Counted from the first letter of the stretch, positions 44,621-54,736 are shown. The stretch is 64,000 nucleotides of DNA from Paludibacteraceae bacterium (GCA_024401435.1 JAKSLB010000017.1:1-64000), one strand, 5' to 3'. The notes: generated by a model not told the origin, from the sequence alone. Program-made: numbers and translations.

Positions 44621-46630
44621 TTATTCTGTTTTTCTAAATACAAAAGCTGTTCGAGACGGAAGGTACAATTGTAGCCACCCCTTTCCTATTGCTGTTTTAT
44701 TAACATCTTCCATGGTAAAATGTTTCTGATTATCTTCTACCAATCCAAATCCTCCATAACATTTATCATCCGTATTTAAAACCATTTCATAGGTTCCCTC
44801 TTCTGCTAAGATTCCATATCCCTCAAAAGATTTATACGGATGAAAATTATATACAAATACTAAATCTCCTCGTTGATATGCAAGGACTTGATCATCCGAC
44901 TTATCCCATAACTGATATATATTTGTTTCATTAAATTTAGCAACTGATTTCACCAACTCAATCATTGCCTTATCAAAATCTCCCAAATACTTATATTTCA
45001 AATCCTGATCATCTACCAAATGCCATTGTCTACGAGCATGTTTATAGGACCAGCCATTTCCCTCTCGAGGAAAATCAATCCATTCAGGATGTCCGAATTC
45101 ATTCCCCATAAAATTTAAATAACCGCCATTAATAGTTGAAATAGTTATTAAACGGATAATTTTATGTAAGGCAATTGCTCGATCTACCATATAAGAAGAT
45201 TCAAACAAACGTGACATATGCCAATACATATCAGCGTCAGCTAACCGAAACATCAATGTTTTATCACCAACCAATGCTTGATCATGGCTCTCTGCATAAC
45301 TGATTACCTTTTCATCCGCACGATGATTGGTTAAAGTATATAGAATATGACCTGGTTTCCAATCTTCATCCTTAAACTCTTTTATAGTTTTGATCCAGAA
45401 ATCAGGGATTCCCATAGCCAATCGATAGTTAAAGCCCATACCACCATCCTTGATACTAGCAGCAAGGCCAGGCATTCCGCTTACATCTTCAGCAATTGTA
45501 ATAGCCTTAGGATTTACTTCATGAATCAGAGCATTTGCCATTGTTAAATAACAGATTGCATCACCATCCTGATTTGGACTATAATAATCTGAATATGTAC
45601 TAAAAGAAGATCCCATACCATGATCCAAATAAATCATAGAAGTCACACCATCGAAACGGAATCCATCAAATTTAAACTCATCCAACCAATATTTACAATT
45701 AGATAATAAGAAATGAATCACTTCATTCTTACCATAATTAAAGCAATAGGAATCCCACTGACGATGTTCTCCTTTGGCTCCTTCATGGAAATATTGATAA
45801 CGAGTACCATCAAAAAGTCCTAATCCTTCATTTTCGTTTTTAACAGCATGGGAGTGCACTATATCCATGATGACAGACAATCCTAATTCATGCGCACGAT
45901 CAATCAATTCTTTCAATTCTTCTGGGGTACCAAAACGAGAAGAAGGTGCAAAGAAACTTGAGACATGATAACCAAACGAACCATAATAGGGATGTTCCTG
46001 TATTGCCATCAGCTGAACACAATTATATCCATCTGCCACAATTCTTGGGAGAACATTGTCTTTAAATTCTGTATAAGAAGAAACCTTTTCCTCTTCCCCT
46101 GCCATACCAATATGGGCTTCATAGATAAGCAACGGAGAGACCGAAGGTTTATGTTTCTTTATCTTAAATTTATAGGGTTCCTTGGGTGCCCAGACCTGAG
46201 CACAAAATACTTTTGTATTATCATCTTGAACCACACGACGACACCATGCAGGAATACGTTCACCGCAACCGCCATTCCAATAAACCTTCAGTTTATATAA
46301 ATCCAAATGATGTATAGCAGAATCTGGCAATTCTATTTCCCATACTCCATTAGATAACGATTTAAATCGATACTCTTCTGATTCCTGCCAATTATTGAAT
46401 GTTCCAATAATATAGATAGAAGTTGCATTAGGAGCCCATTCTCTAAGCACCCAATGTTTTGCAATCTTATGCAATCCGAAATAGAGGTAACCTGTTGCAA
46501 AATCAGAAAGAGAACCTGCATTTAATTCAAATTCCGTTTTCCTTTTGTTAAAATATTTATATCTACCAACTATTGCATCTTGGTAGGGTTTCAACCAAGG
46601 ATCATTTTTTATCAACTTCAACATTTCCAT
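44621..46630 (-). CDS. glgB: 1,4-alpha-Glucan branching enzyme
   Basis: This 669-residue GH13 enzyme introduces alpha-1,6 branches into glycogen. An N-terminal CBM48 (about residues 60-150) precedes the barrel. The nucleophile Asp is in GFRFDGVTS, the acid/base Glu in TIAEDVSG and the third Asp in AESHDQALVG. The C-terminal beta domain is typical. It resembles the eukaryote-like GlgB form seen in Bacteroidetes. It is the only glycogen gene in the window. Confidence 0.94.
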   Translation of the reverse strand: MEMLKLIKNDPWLKPYQDAIVGRYKYFNKRKTEFELNAGSLSDFATGYLYFGLHKIAKHWVLREWAPNATSIYIIGTFNNWQESEEYRFKSLSNGVWEIELPDSAIHHLDLYKLKVYWNGGCGERIPAWCRRVVQDDNTKVFCAQVWAPKEPYKFKIKKHKPSVSPLLIYEAHIGMAGEEEKVSSYTEFKDNVLPRIVADGYNCVQLMAIQEHPYYGSFGYHVSSFFAPSSRFGTPEELKELIDRAHELGLSVIMDIVHSHAVKNENEGLGLFDGTRYQYFHEGAKGEHRQWDSYCFNYGKNEVIHFLLSNCKYWLDEFKFDGFRFDGVTSMIYLDHGMGSSFSTYSDYYSPNQDGDAICYLTMANALIHEVNPKAITIAEDVSGMPGLAASIKDGGMGFNYRLAMGIPDFWIKTIKEFKDEDWKPGHILYTLTNHRADEKVISYAESHDQALVGDKTLMFRLADADMYWHMSRLFESSYMVDRAIALHKIIRLITISTINGGYLNFMGNEFGHPEWIDFPREGNGWSYKHARRQWHLVDDQDLKYKYLGDFDKAMIELVKSVAKFNETNIYQLWDKSDDQVLAYQRGDLVFVYNFHPYKSFEGYGILAEEGTYEMVLNTDDKCYGGFGLVEDNQKHFTMEDVNKTAIGKGWLQLYLPSRTAFVFRKTE

Positions 46631-46782
46631 AAAACATCAATTTTTGTGTTTTGTAAAGATAAAAAATATTTGTCAAAAATAAAAATAAAAACGAAGTAGA
46701 CCTTATCAAACCATGTATTCAAAAAATCTTAAAATAGATTGCGTTATCTCTAACAAATCAAATAGTATTGGCAGATTCAAAC

Positions 46783-46817
46783 AAAAAAAAGAGAGGGAAC
46801 AAAATCATTCCCTCTCC
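46783..46817 (-). terminator. Terminator after OmpA/TSP3 gene
   Basis: Minus-strand stem GAGAGGGA/TCCCTCTC (46809-46816, 46791-46798) followed by eight Ts. Confidence 0.85.
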
Positions 46818-46837
46818 TTACTATATTGATTGAAAAA

Positions 46838-48307
46838 TTATTTTTCAAATCTAACAACGAATTCCACACGACGGTTTTTAGCCTTACCAGCAGCAGTTGC
46901 ATTAGAAGCAACTGGTTTGTCTTGACCAAAACCAGCAGAAGTCAAACGGCTCTCTTCGATACCTTTGTTAATCAAATATGCCTTAACTGCAGCTGCACGA
47001 TCTTCTGATAACTTTTGATTCTTTTCAGGTTTTCCTGCATTATCAGTATGTCCATTGATAGACAATTTCCAGCTTGGATTTTCTTTCATAACATCAACAA
47101 CTTGATCCAAAATTCCATTTGATGCTTTCTTAATCTTAGCAGAACCTGTTTCAAATTGAATACCGTTCAATGCTTTTTCAAAGATTTGTTTAACCTCAGC
47201 TTTGATTTCAGGGCAACCTTTATTTGCCTTTACACCTGCTTGATCTGGACAAACATCTTCGAAATCGTATACGCCATCACCATCTTTATCGGTTGGACAA
47301 CCATTCTCATCTACAAAGCCTTTAGCTTCAACTGGAGTACCAGGACATTTATCAAGATAGTCATATACACCATCACCATCCGAATCCAATGGACAACCAT
47401 TAGCATCAACGTATCCACGAGCCTCAGCAGGAGTTTCAGGACACAAATCAATATCATCTGTTACACCATCACCATCTGAATCTACAGGGCAACCTTTCTC
47501 ATCAACCTTTATACCTGCAGGAGTGTTAGGACATTTATCAAGATAATCAAATACGCCATCACCATCAGAATCTTTATCACAACCATTTTCATCAACAAAA
47601 TTAACAGCCTCTGGTAATGTGTTAGGACATTTATCCAATTTATTAGGCACACCATCACCATCTTTATCTTTATTAAATGCGAAGTTGAAATAAACTCCTA
47701 AGTTATGAATCAAATGTTGATCATTGAACTTACCACACACACGATTATCATTTGCATCAGCTGTACTTCCTAGAGGACAACCATATTTAAAGAAATAACG
47801 GAATCCCCAATTTTCAGTAATTCTAAAATCAACTCCAGCACCACCACCTAATACAAAATTGAAACCTTCATTTTCAGGTAATGTTGTTTGATAATCTGCA
47901 GCATCTGCATCTAATCCATAGATAGCTCTTGCTCCCAAACTAACAAAAACAAACGGATTTAAAAGAGTTGTGTCCGAATGAATAAACTTATACTTTCCTG
48001 ACACATCTACATATCCCATTCCTGCTTTGAAATCAGGATCTGTTGCATTGAAATCACCACCTTGTGTTCCATAACGACCCCACAAAACTTGAGCCTCAGC
48101 ATCAAAATATTTGTTTAAATAACGTGATACAGTAAATGATGCTGCACCATAAAAACCATCTGCTACGTGGAAAAACTTGTTTCCCCAATCATTGGCAGCC
48201 TCAACTTTACCTCCGTATACACCAACACACCATGGTGTAGCTTCTGTTTGTGCAAATAATGACATAGACGCCAATGCTGCACATACTGCTAAGAAAACTT
48301 TCTTCAT
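46838..48307 (-). CDS. OmpA/OprF-type outer-membrane porin with thrombospondin type 3 repeats
   Basis: The 489-residue protein has a signal peptide (about residues 1-19) and an N-terminal beta-barrel (about 25-210). Five calcium-binding TSP3 repeats follow (DxDGDGVxDxxDxCPxTP, about 212-350), then an OmpA peptidoglycan-binding domain (about 370-489; INGHTDNAG, AKNRRVEFVV). This is the abundant major OmpA of Bacteroidales. It has a strong upstream promoter box and a clear terminator, so it is probably monocistronic. Confidence 0.93.
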   Translation of the reverse strand: MKKVFLAVCAALASMSLFAQTEATPWCVGVYGGKVEAANDWGNKFFHVADGFYGAASFTVSRYLNKYFDAEAQVLWGRYGTQGGDFNATDPDFKAGMGYVDVSGKYKFIHSDTTLLNPFVFVSLGARAIYGLDADAADYQTTLPENEGFNFVLGGGAGVDFRITENWGFRYFFKYGCPLGSTADANDNRVCGKFNDQHLIHNLGVYFNFAFNKDKDGDGVPNKLDKCPNTLPEAVNFVDENGCDKDSDGDGVFDYLDKCPNTPAGIKVDEKGCPVDSDGDGVTDDIDLCPETPAEARGYVDANGCPLDSDGDGVYDYLDKCPGTPVEAKGFVDENGCPTDKDGDGVYDFEDVCPDQAGVKANKGCPEIKAEVKQIFEKALNGIQFETGSAKIKKASNGILDQVVDVMKENPSWKLSINGHTDNAGKPEKNQKLSEDRAAAVKAYLINKGIEESRLTSAGFGQDKPVASNATAAGKAKNRRVEFVVRFEK

Positions 48308-48379
48308 TTTTTAAGAATTTCTATTATATTTAACTTTAATTATTTCTTCATTTATTCTTTAAAATACGCATAATAAATG

Positions 48380-48387
48380 CAAATATA
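48380..48387 (-). promoter_or_regulatory. -7 promoter box for OmpA/TSP3 gene
   Basis: Minus-strand TATATTTG followed by C, exact match, 73 bp upstream of the ATG. Confidence 0.6.
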
Positions 48388-48546
48388 ATATAAAAATTCA
48401 CAAATAAAACCTAATTATAAAAAAATTTAATACTTCTAGTTTTGCTCAAAACAAACCAATAATTTGTTCCCCTTCTTTTTCCATATTTATATTTAAGAAT
48501 GCTATGTAAAGTTTTTTTTTACAAAAATCTTTTAAAAATATTTATA

Positions 48547-48554
48547 TAAATTTG
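48547..48554 (+). promoter_or_regulatory. -7 promoter box for GH44 gene
   Basis: TAAATTTG, 29 bp before the ATG, divergent from the OmpA/TSP3 promoter. Confidence 0.5.
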
Positions 48555-48583
48555 TCTAAATAAAACCATAAATAACATTAAAC

Positions 48584-50440
48584 ATGAAATACAAATTCTT
48601 TACTTCTATTTTTCTGTGTATATCAATAGTTTCATTTGCACAAGAACAAATTTCAATCACTATTGACACAGAAAGTGACAATGTTGCCATATCGCCTTAT
48701 ATGTATGGTCGAAATGGAGTTCCCTCTTCCTCTGACGAATATAATCTACTAAAGGAAGCAGGTATTCACTTTGAACGTATGAATAACGGAAACAATTGTT
48801 CCAAATACAATTGGAGAAAAAAATTGACTTGTCATCCTGATTGGTATAATAATGTATATTCTTGTGATTGGGACCAATACGCAAGCGATCTTCAAACAAA
48901 CACTCCTAATATAAAAGGAATGTTTGCCTTCCAATTACTAGGGAAAGTTGCCAAAACAAATGAATATAATTTCAACGACTGGGAGTACAACAGGTCTAAA
49001 TGGTGGAATGGCTGTACAAAAAAAATGTGCGGAAATGGCTCTTTTAATGAAAACGGAGTTGTTGTTCAATTAGGAGACACCTCTCTTTTCCTTGAAAATT
49101 GGCCAGCTGATTCTACTGTGGGTATTTACGACCATTGGGAAAATGATTTGGGACTCGACATGGACCAATTCAATTATTGGAACATGGATAACGAAATGGA
49201 AATTTGAGGAAGTACACACAGTGATGTTATGCCTGAAACATATACAGATGACACTTATGAAGAAATCATGCAAAAATATTTCGCTGTTGCAAAAGCCATT
49301 CGTAAAATCAATCCAAATGTTAAGTTATGCGGTCCCGCTGCTGCTTCTGAATGGACTTGGTTCTGCGGATGCGGAAACACACAACCCACCTACAATGGAA
49401 AAACTTATTGTTGGTTAGAATACTTTATCATGCGCTGTGCACAAGAAGAAAAAGAAACGGGTGTTCGAATGATTGATGTATTTGACTTGCATAATTACCC
49501 TGAAGTAAGTTCAGAGTCACAAATGTTACAAACCCACAGAATGTATTACGACAAAAACTATAATTATCCTGGGGCAAATGGCGTTAAAAAAGTAAATGGT
49601 GGATGGGACAATAGTCAACTTCAAGAATACATTTTCGAACGTTGCAAGGATTGGATTATTCAATACTTCGGTAATGATAACGGAATCACTTTTGGTGTAG
49701 GTGAATATAATATTAAAAACACTGCAACACCAATGACGCATGCTCTCTCCTATGCCTCATGCATTGGCGAAGGATCCCGTCACGAAATGGAATATTTCAC
49801 GCCATGGACATGGTATGACAGCATGTGGGAAGTGGTTCATCTCTTCAGCACAAATGCGAAAGAAATCAACGTGGGCGCCATATCCAGCAAAGAAAATTAT
49901 GTTTCTGCTTATAGTTCTAAAAACACAAAAGGGGATTCCGTCACTGTCATTTTTGTCAATAGAAACAATGTTGAACAATCTGTATTGACACAAATCATAC
50001 ATACAAAATTCCAAGATGGTATCTATAAAACTTTAACGCTTCAAAATCTTCCAGATTCCAGAACATTCAAAAGTCACAATGACAATGCTGCAGAAGAAAG
50101 TTCAATTGAATTAACTGGGAACACGCTTGGAATGGTGTTACCTGCCTACTCTATCACGGCTGTCATATTAGGAAATGGAGAAACAAGCATAGACGATCCA
50201 TCTGCAAGCAATACACCCATACTCTACCCTAATCCAAGCAGCGACATAATTAATGTTTCATGTGACTTTTCCATAAAGAAAATCGAATTATACAACTCAG
50301 TTGGTATCTGTTGTCAAAGAATTATGTGTAATGAAAGATATGCAAAGATTGATGTATCAAAACTGAATCATGGAATCTATATTTCAAAAATCTATTCTAA
50401 AGATGGAAATTACAGAACGTCCCTAATCAGTGTTCAGTAA
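48584..50440 (+). pseudogene. GH44-like secreted glycanase split by an in-frame TGA
   Basis: A signal peptide (about residues 1-19) and a GH44-like catalytic domain are followed by a T9SS type A sorting domain (about the last 75 residues, ILYPNPSSDIINVSC to the end). Codon 208 (49205-49207) is TGA. The frame before it ends DNEMEI and continues as GSTHSDVMP, matching the GH44 motif DNExxLWxxTHxD with the stop in place of the conserved Trp. The acid/base Glu (DNE) lies four codons before it and the nucleophile Glu (GVGEYN) well after. TGA ends other genes here (menC, the phosphopantetheinyl transferase), so recoding is unlikely. The first part alone (207 aa) lacks half the active site and the sorting domain. 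The GH44 assignment is good and the break is seen directly. Confidence 0.8.
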
Positions 50441-50463
50441 GATAATTTATATATAAGCGAAAA

Positions 50464-50494
50464 AAAAGAGGAGAAAAAATCTCCTCTTTTTTTG
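50464..50494. terminator. Terminator between GH44 and tyrA
   Basis: AAGAGGAG-loop-CTCCTCTT followed by T-run and preceded by A-run, so it works on both strands between convergent genes. Confidence 0.8.
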
Positions 50495-50504
50495 TTATTT
50501 CTTA

Positions 50505-50544
50505 AGGGAATTTCTATAAACTGCTTTGATTTATAGAAGTCTCC
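50505..50544. repeat. Intergenic TTCTATAAA palindrome, copy P3
   Basis: GGGAATTTCTATAAACTGC... pairs with TTATAGAAGTCTCC. The first 22 bases match P2 at 20 or so positions. It sits between the convergent terminator and the end of tyrA. Confidence 0.5.
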
Positions 50545-50550
50545 TAATGA

Positions 50551-51393
50551 TTAGCGTAAAATTCTCTTGATTCGATTTGCCTCCTCGATAAGATGACGAA
50601 GTGCCATTTCGTCGTTTTGTTCCATGGCAACTTTAAATTGTTGCAACTTATCCATATAAGCATCCAAAACGGAAAGTACATTCTCTTTATTTTGCATAAA
50701 GATTGGCACCCACATATCAGCATTACTTTTAGACAAACGAGCAGTAGAGGCAAAACCACCAGAAGCTAAATCAAAGATGTTTTTCTCATTCTTTTCTTTA
50801 TCCAAAACGGTCAAAGCCAAAGCGAATGAAATGACATGTGAAATGTGCGATACGTAAGCCACGTGTACATCATGATGAGCTGCACGCATATAAATAATAC
50901 GCATATTTAAAGAATCGTACATTTGACGAACCAATTCCACTGCCTTATAATCAGAATCTTCCGCATTACAAATAATTCCCGCACGTCCTGCGAACAAATT
51001 AGGAATTGCAGCCCACGGACCATTAAACTCAGTACCAGCCATTGGATGGGATGCCACATAATTCTTACGACGAGGATGGTAATGAACAGAATCATTCAAT
51101 TTTTCCTTTGTTGAGCAAACATCTACCACATATTGGTTATCTGAAATTTTATCCAAAATATCAGACAACATACGAATAGCAGCGCTAACAGGTACGGAAA
51201 GAAGAATCAAATCACTTTTTGCAATCAACTCATCCATAGTGACGATTTCATCTACTAAACCAATGCGTTGAGCTGTCACTGCATTCAACTCCACATTATC
51301 GCATCCAATAAAATGATCTGCGAATTTATTTCTACGTAAATCGATGGCCATCGAACCACCAATCAAACCTAAACCTATAATACCTATTGTCAT
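50551..51393 (-). CDS. tyrA: Prephenate dehydrogenase
   Basis: The 280-residue NAD(P)-dependent enzyme makes 4-hydroxyphenylpyruvate for tyrosine. The N-terminal Rossmann motif IGLGLIGGSMAIDL is at residues 5-18. Catalytic His region SHPMAGTEFNGPWAA and SHVISFALAL follow. It is a single-domain form without chorismate mutase or ACT domain. Other aromatic genes are not adjacent. Confidence 0.9.
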   Translation of the reverse strand: MTIGIIGLGLIGGSMAIDLRRNKFADHFIGCDNVELNAVTAQRIGLVDEIVTMDELIAKSDLILLSVPVSAAIRMLSDILDKISDNQYVVDVCSTKEKLNDSVHYHPRRKNYVASHPMAGTEFNGPWAAIPNLFAGRAGIICNAEDSDYKAVELVRQMYDSLNMRIIYMRAAHHDVHVAYVSHISHVISFALALTVLDKEKNEKNIFDLASGGFASTARLSKSNADMWVPIFMQNKENVLSVLDAYMDKLQQFKVAMEQNDEMALRHLIEEANRIKRILR

Positions 51394-51441
51394 TTTCTAA
51401 CAAAAAAATTTAATCAAACACAAACAATCACCAGAATCTAC

Positions 51442-52143
51442 TTATCCATTTCTACTTAAGAACGATAAATAATTCTCATCGACAATTTTTATTTTACGAC
51501 CATCTATTTGTATAATATTCTCATGAGCCATCCATGACAATGTGCGTATTGCATTAGAAGTTGTCATGTTGGACAAACTAGCAATATCTTCACGAGACAA
51601 GCATACATCCAAAGTGGCACCATCTTCTTCCAATCCAAAATTGTCTCTCAAGAATATTAACGATTCTGCCAAACGACCACGAACATGTTTCTGTGTTAAT
51701 GAAACTGCACGTTTATCTGCAATACCTAAATCAACAGATAACTTGTGAATAAAATACCATGACAATTCACTATTCTGAACCAACAGATTTTTAATAACAT
51801 CTCTTGGTATCATATAAATGACTGCCGGTTCAAAAGCACATGCATTTGTCACGAAATTTTCCATCGCAAACATTGCACGATATGCCAACATTTCACCTGG
51901 TTTCACAACTCGGACTATCTGGCTTCTTCCTCCTACTCCCGTACGAAATATTTTCAGTTTTCCTTTTGCAACGCAAAGTACATGAGTTGGTACCTCTCCT
52001 TCACAATAGACCATTTCGTTCTTCTTAAATTTACGAATCATACAATTGCGATTGAGATATGTCAACTGATCCGGAGTTAACACACTCCAAACATCAGATA
52101 TTTCTTCAATACCAACATAATCGGACTCAAATTTCTTTACCAT
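51442..52143 (-). CDS. Crp/Fnr-family transcriptional regulator
   Basis: The 233-residue protein has an N-terminal cyclic-nucleotide-binding-like beta barrel (about 20-140; EGEVPTHVLCVAKGKLKI). A C-terminal helix-turn-helix lies at about 185-215 (LSREDIASLSNMTTSNAIRTLSWM). No iron-sulfur Cys cluster is evident at the N-terminus. The regulon and ligand are unknown. It has its own promoter box at 52169-52176. Confidence 0.88.
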   Translation of the reverse strand: MVKKFESDYVGIEEISDVWSVLTPDQLTYLNRNCMIRKFKKNEMVYCEGEVPTHVLCVAKGKLKIFRTGVGGRSQIVRVVKPGEMLAYRAMFAMENFVTNACAFEPAVIYMIPRDVIKNLLVQNSELSWYFIHKLSVDLGIADKRAVSLTQKHVRGRLAESLIFLRDNFGLEEDGATLDVCLSREDIASLSNMTTSNAIRTLSWMAHENIIQIDGRKIKIVDENYLSFLSRNG

Positions 52144-52168
52144 ATATTTAAATTTCGTAAAAGACGCA

Positions 52169-52176
52169 CAAAAATA
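52169..52176 (-). promoter_or_regulatory. -7 promoter box for Crp-family gene
   Basis: Minus-strand TATTTTTG, 26 bp upstream of the ATG. Confidence 0.5.
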
Positions 52177-52228
52177 GCAAATTAATGTTAATTAACACAA
52201 TTCGAACCCAAAAAGTTTAAAATAAGCA

Positions 52229-52258
52229 TAAAAAAGGCAGCCTCAACAGCTGCCTTTC
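52229..52258 (-). terminator. Terminator after DUF4197 gene
   Basis: Minus-strand stem AAAGGCAGC/GCTGCCTTT with a seven-base loop and a T-run after it. Confidence 0.85.
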
Positions 52259-52290
52259 TAACTATAATGCTTTATCAAATCACCTCTCTC

Positions 52291-53148
52291 TTATTTATCC
52301 AATCGTCCAAAAACTTTTTGAAGTAAATCTGATGTTCTTTCTGCTGCATTTGCACGAATACCTGCTTCTTTATCAGCCACTTTCAAAAATAGTCCATCCA
52401 AAGCCTTACCAGTCACATACTCACCTAAGTTCGTATTAACAGGTTGAATTGCATCAATCTTTTCATAAATGTCTGATTTTCCAGCTGCAGACAAACCTAA
52501 TTTAAGTGCAAGCATAACAGCACTGCTATATTTTTCTGATGTCTTATATGATGCAACTTTATTATAACCTGTAGAAATTTTTGACCATGCATCGTTTAAT
52601 GTGAAACCACTTACTGATACTTGATCAAATGTATTTGTCACAACAGAGCCAAATGAAACTGTCAATTTATCATACGTTTTATCTTGCAAATACTGAGTAG
52701 CGGCATTATTAGCACCGAATAAGATATTTTCACCATCAGAAATTGTCATACCTGTAATTGCATCAGCAAAAATATCTGCAGCCTCAGGAGCAGCCGTTTC
52801 AGCAGCTTGATTAATCAAAGAAACAAACTTTTCTTCATCAAAAGCCTCGGCACCAATTGCCGTCATGAATGTTTTACCAGCATCCGTATTAGCCAATTCA
52901 AAGAATGTCTTATATTCTTCTGGCACACCAATACGAACTGCCGCATCATTTAAATAGCCTCCATCTTGTCCCAAATTTTGAGATGCTGTTTTAGCACCTA
53001 TCGTCAAAGCCTCCTTCAAAGCTAATACCGTATCATCCGTTGTTAAACTTGCCAATACTTCCTCATCACATGAGTTAAATGTTAATGTCATTGACACACC
53101 CAATGTTGCATACAAAGCAACATGCTTAATCATTGAATTTAGTTTCAT
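52291..53148 (-). CDS. DUF4197 family protein (probable lipoprotein)
   Basis: The 285-residue protein has an N-terminal signal ending in FNSC (Cys about residue 27), a possible lipobox, then the DUF4197 alpha-helical domain (LKEALTIGAKTASQNLG, DAWSKISTGYNKVASYKTS, ALDGLFLKVADKEAGIR). The family is widespread in Bacteroidota and proteobacteria but has no known role. Promoter not located; a terminator follows at 52229-52258. Confidence 0.88.
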   Translation of the reverse strand: MKLNSMIKHVALYATLGVSMTLTFNSCDEEVLASLTTDDTVLALKEALTIGAKTASQNLGQDGGYLNDAAVRIGVPEEYKTFFELANTDAGKTFMTAIGAEAFDEEKFVSLINQAAETAAPEAADIFADAITGMTISDGENILFGANNAATQYLQDKTYDKLTVSFGSVVTNTFDQVSVSGFTLNDAWSKISTGYNKVASYKTSEKYSSAVMLALKLGLSAAGKSDIYEKIDAIQPVNTNLGEYVTGKALDGLFLKVADKEAGIRANAAERTSDLLQKVFGRLDK

Positions 53149-53342
53149 ATTCGTTTATTTTTTAGTTCCTATCGTTAAAAATAATTTGAAAAGCAAATCT
53201 ATTCAAAAGTGACATTAAAACAAATTAAATTTTCATAAAATATGCAACAGAAACAATATGAACTATTAAATTTTATGAATTCGACAAACTTCAAATGGAA
53301 ATAACCTTTTTTATAAATAGATATCCCTTCAATATAAGTTTG

Positions 53343-53981
53343 TCATCGTATATTATTGTCCACACGAAATGAATATGTCATAACATAATCACTCAACACG
53401 TGATAAAACAAATGATAATCCACATTTGTCTTCGTTTCATACGCATCAAAACTTCCTTCGTTTTTTACTTCAAATGGTTTTACTATAATATCTTCTGAGA
53501 ACTCAGGCAAAGGGATGGATGACATTTTAAAAACAGTCTCTTTTGCACACCAATGTAATAATAAAGAGTCCAATTCATTCCCCATATCGATTTGTTCTAA
53601 CGATGATAAAAATTTATGTCTGACTCTATATATTTTCTCTTTTTTCATTTCAATATCTATTCCAACAACGCACATCTGACTCGTAATCACTGTCACATAA
53701 GAATTCGTATGAGAAATACTTATATGTAAAGGACAGTTCTGCAAAGAAGGTTTCCCCTCTTCACTATATGTAATAATCGGTTCTTGATGTATCATTTGAG
53801 AAAGCAAAAGACGCACTGTAAGATATTCCAATCGTCTGTGCTTGTTAGAAATATTTTTTATTTCTTGTTCGTAAACGGCCCTTTGTTCATGGAAACAATT
53901 CCACAGTTCATCTTCTGTTTCGTCCATTTTCCATACGGCTAAATGCACATCCTCATTGACAAACTGATCATACAGTAACAT
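53343..53981 (-). CDS. 4'-Phosphopantetheinyl transferase (Sfp-like)
   Basis: The 212-residue enzyme moves the phosphopantetheine arm from CoA onto carrier proteins. Two signatures are present: VVGIDIEM near residues 108-115 (Mg-binding Asp and Glu) and WCAKETVFKM near 150-160. Length fits the Sfp family. It starts 2 bp after the gldF stop on the same strand. Which carrier it modifies is unknown. Confidence 0.88.
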   Translation of the reverse strand: MLLYDQFVNEDVHLAVWKMDETEDELWNCFHEQRAVYEQEIKNISNKHRRLEYLTVRLLLSQMIHQEPIITYSEEGKPSLQNCPLHISISHTNSYVTVITSQMCVVGIDIEMKKEKIYRVRHKFLSSLEQIDMGNELDSLLLHWCAKETVFKMSSIPLPEFSEDIIVKPFEVKNEGSFDAYETKTNVDYHLFYHVLSDYVMTYSFRVDNNIR

Positions 53982-53983
53982 AC

Positions 53984-54712
53984 TTATTTTTTACGAGATA
54001 AAACTTCCTTCGTCATAAAGAGGAAAAAAGATGTAACCACTAGGAAATAGATCACATCACGACTATCGATCACACCGCGACTCATAGATTTATAATGAGC
54101 ATCTATACCTAAAGAAAGGATGAAACTCTCCACACCTCCGTTTGAAGCCATGCTTGAAACAATATCAAAACCAGCATATAAGAAGAAACAAGACACGGCT
54201 GCAATGATAAACGATATGATCTGATTGTCCGTCAACGATGATGCAAACAAACCTATCGCGACATAAATGGCAGCCAAAAAGAACAAACCTATATAAGAGC
54301 CCCAAATACCACCCATATCGATATTTCCTTGTGGATCACCCAAGAACCATACAGAAAGGACATAAACCAAGGTAGGTATCAACGAAAAAAGGACTAACAA
54401 CAAACCTGCGAAATATTTTGACAAAACAATATTCAACTTCGTAATCGGATGAGTTAACAACAACTCCATCGTTCCTGTTTTTTTCTCTTCTGCAAACAGA
54501 CGCATTGTCACTGCAGGAACTAAAAAAAGATACAACCAAGGAGCGAAATAAAACAAGCCATCCAAATTAGCATACCCTGATTCTAACACATTATATTCGC
54601 CAGGAAACACCCATAAAAACAAGCTCGTAAGTAAAAGAAAAACGCCTATGACAATATAGCCCATAGGAGAGGCAAAAAAATTACAAAACTCTTTTTTTAA
54701 TAACGTTATCAT
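53984..54712 (-). CDS. gldF: GldF-type ABC transporter permease
   Basis: This 242-residue inner-membrane protein has about six membrane helices (e.g. MGYIVIGVFLLLTSLFLWVF, YIGLFFLAAIYVAIGLFASS). It carries the GldF motifs MRLFAEEKKTGTMELLLTHPI. It is part of the gliding-linked ABC transporter with GldG and GldA. In many Bacteroidota gldG follows directly; here the phosphopantetheinyl transferase does, so the partner is not adjacent. It can also be named ABC-2 permease without gliding. Confidence 0.85.
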   Translation of the reverse strand: MITLLKKEFCNFFASPMGYIVIGVFLLLTSLFLWVFPGEYNVLESGYANLDGLFYFAPWLYLFLVPAVTMRLFAEEKKTGTMELLLTHPITKLNIVLSKYFAGLLLVLFSLIPTLVYVLSVWFLGDPQGNIDMGGIWGSYIGLFFLAAIYVAIGLFASSLTDNQIISFIIAAVSCFFLYAGFDIVSSMASNGGVESFILSLGIDAHYKSMSRGVIDSRDVIYFLVVTSFFLFMTKEVLSRKK

Positions 54713-54736
54713 TTTGTTATCTTCTATTAATATTAA

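Noticed and set aside
49205-49207. Reassignment of TGA to Trp, or selenocysteine, in the GH44 gene
   Set aside because: TGA ends menC, the phosphopantetheinyl transferase and both ATPase genes normally. No SECIS-like hairpin is evident after the codon, and Trp is encoded by TGG elsewhere.
53385-53405. parS-like CACGTG site in the transferase gene
   Set aside because: Only the six-base core is palindromic; flanking bases do not match a parS consensus.
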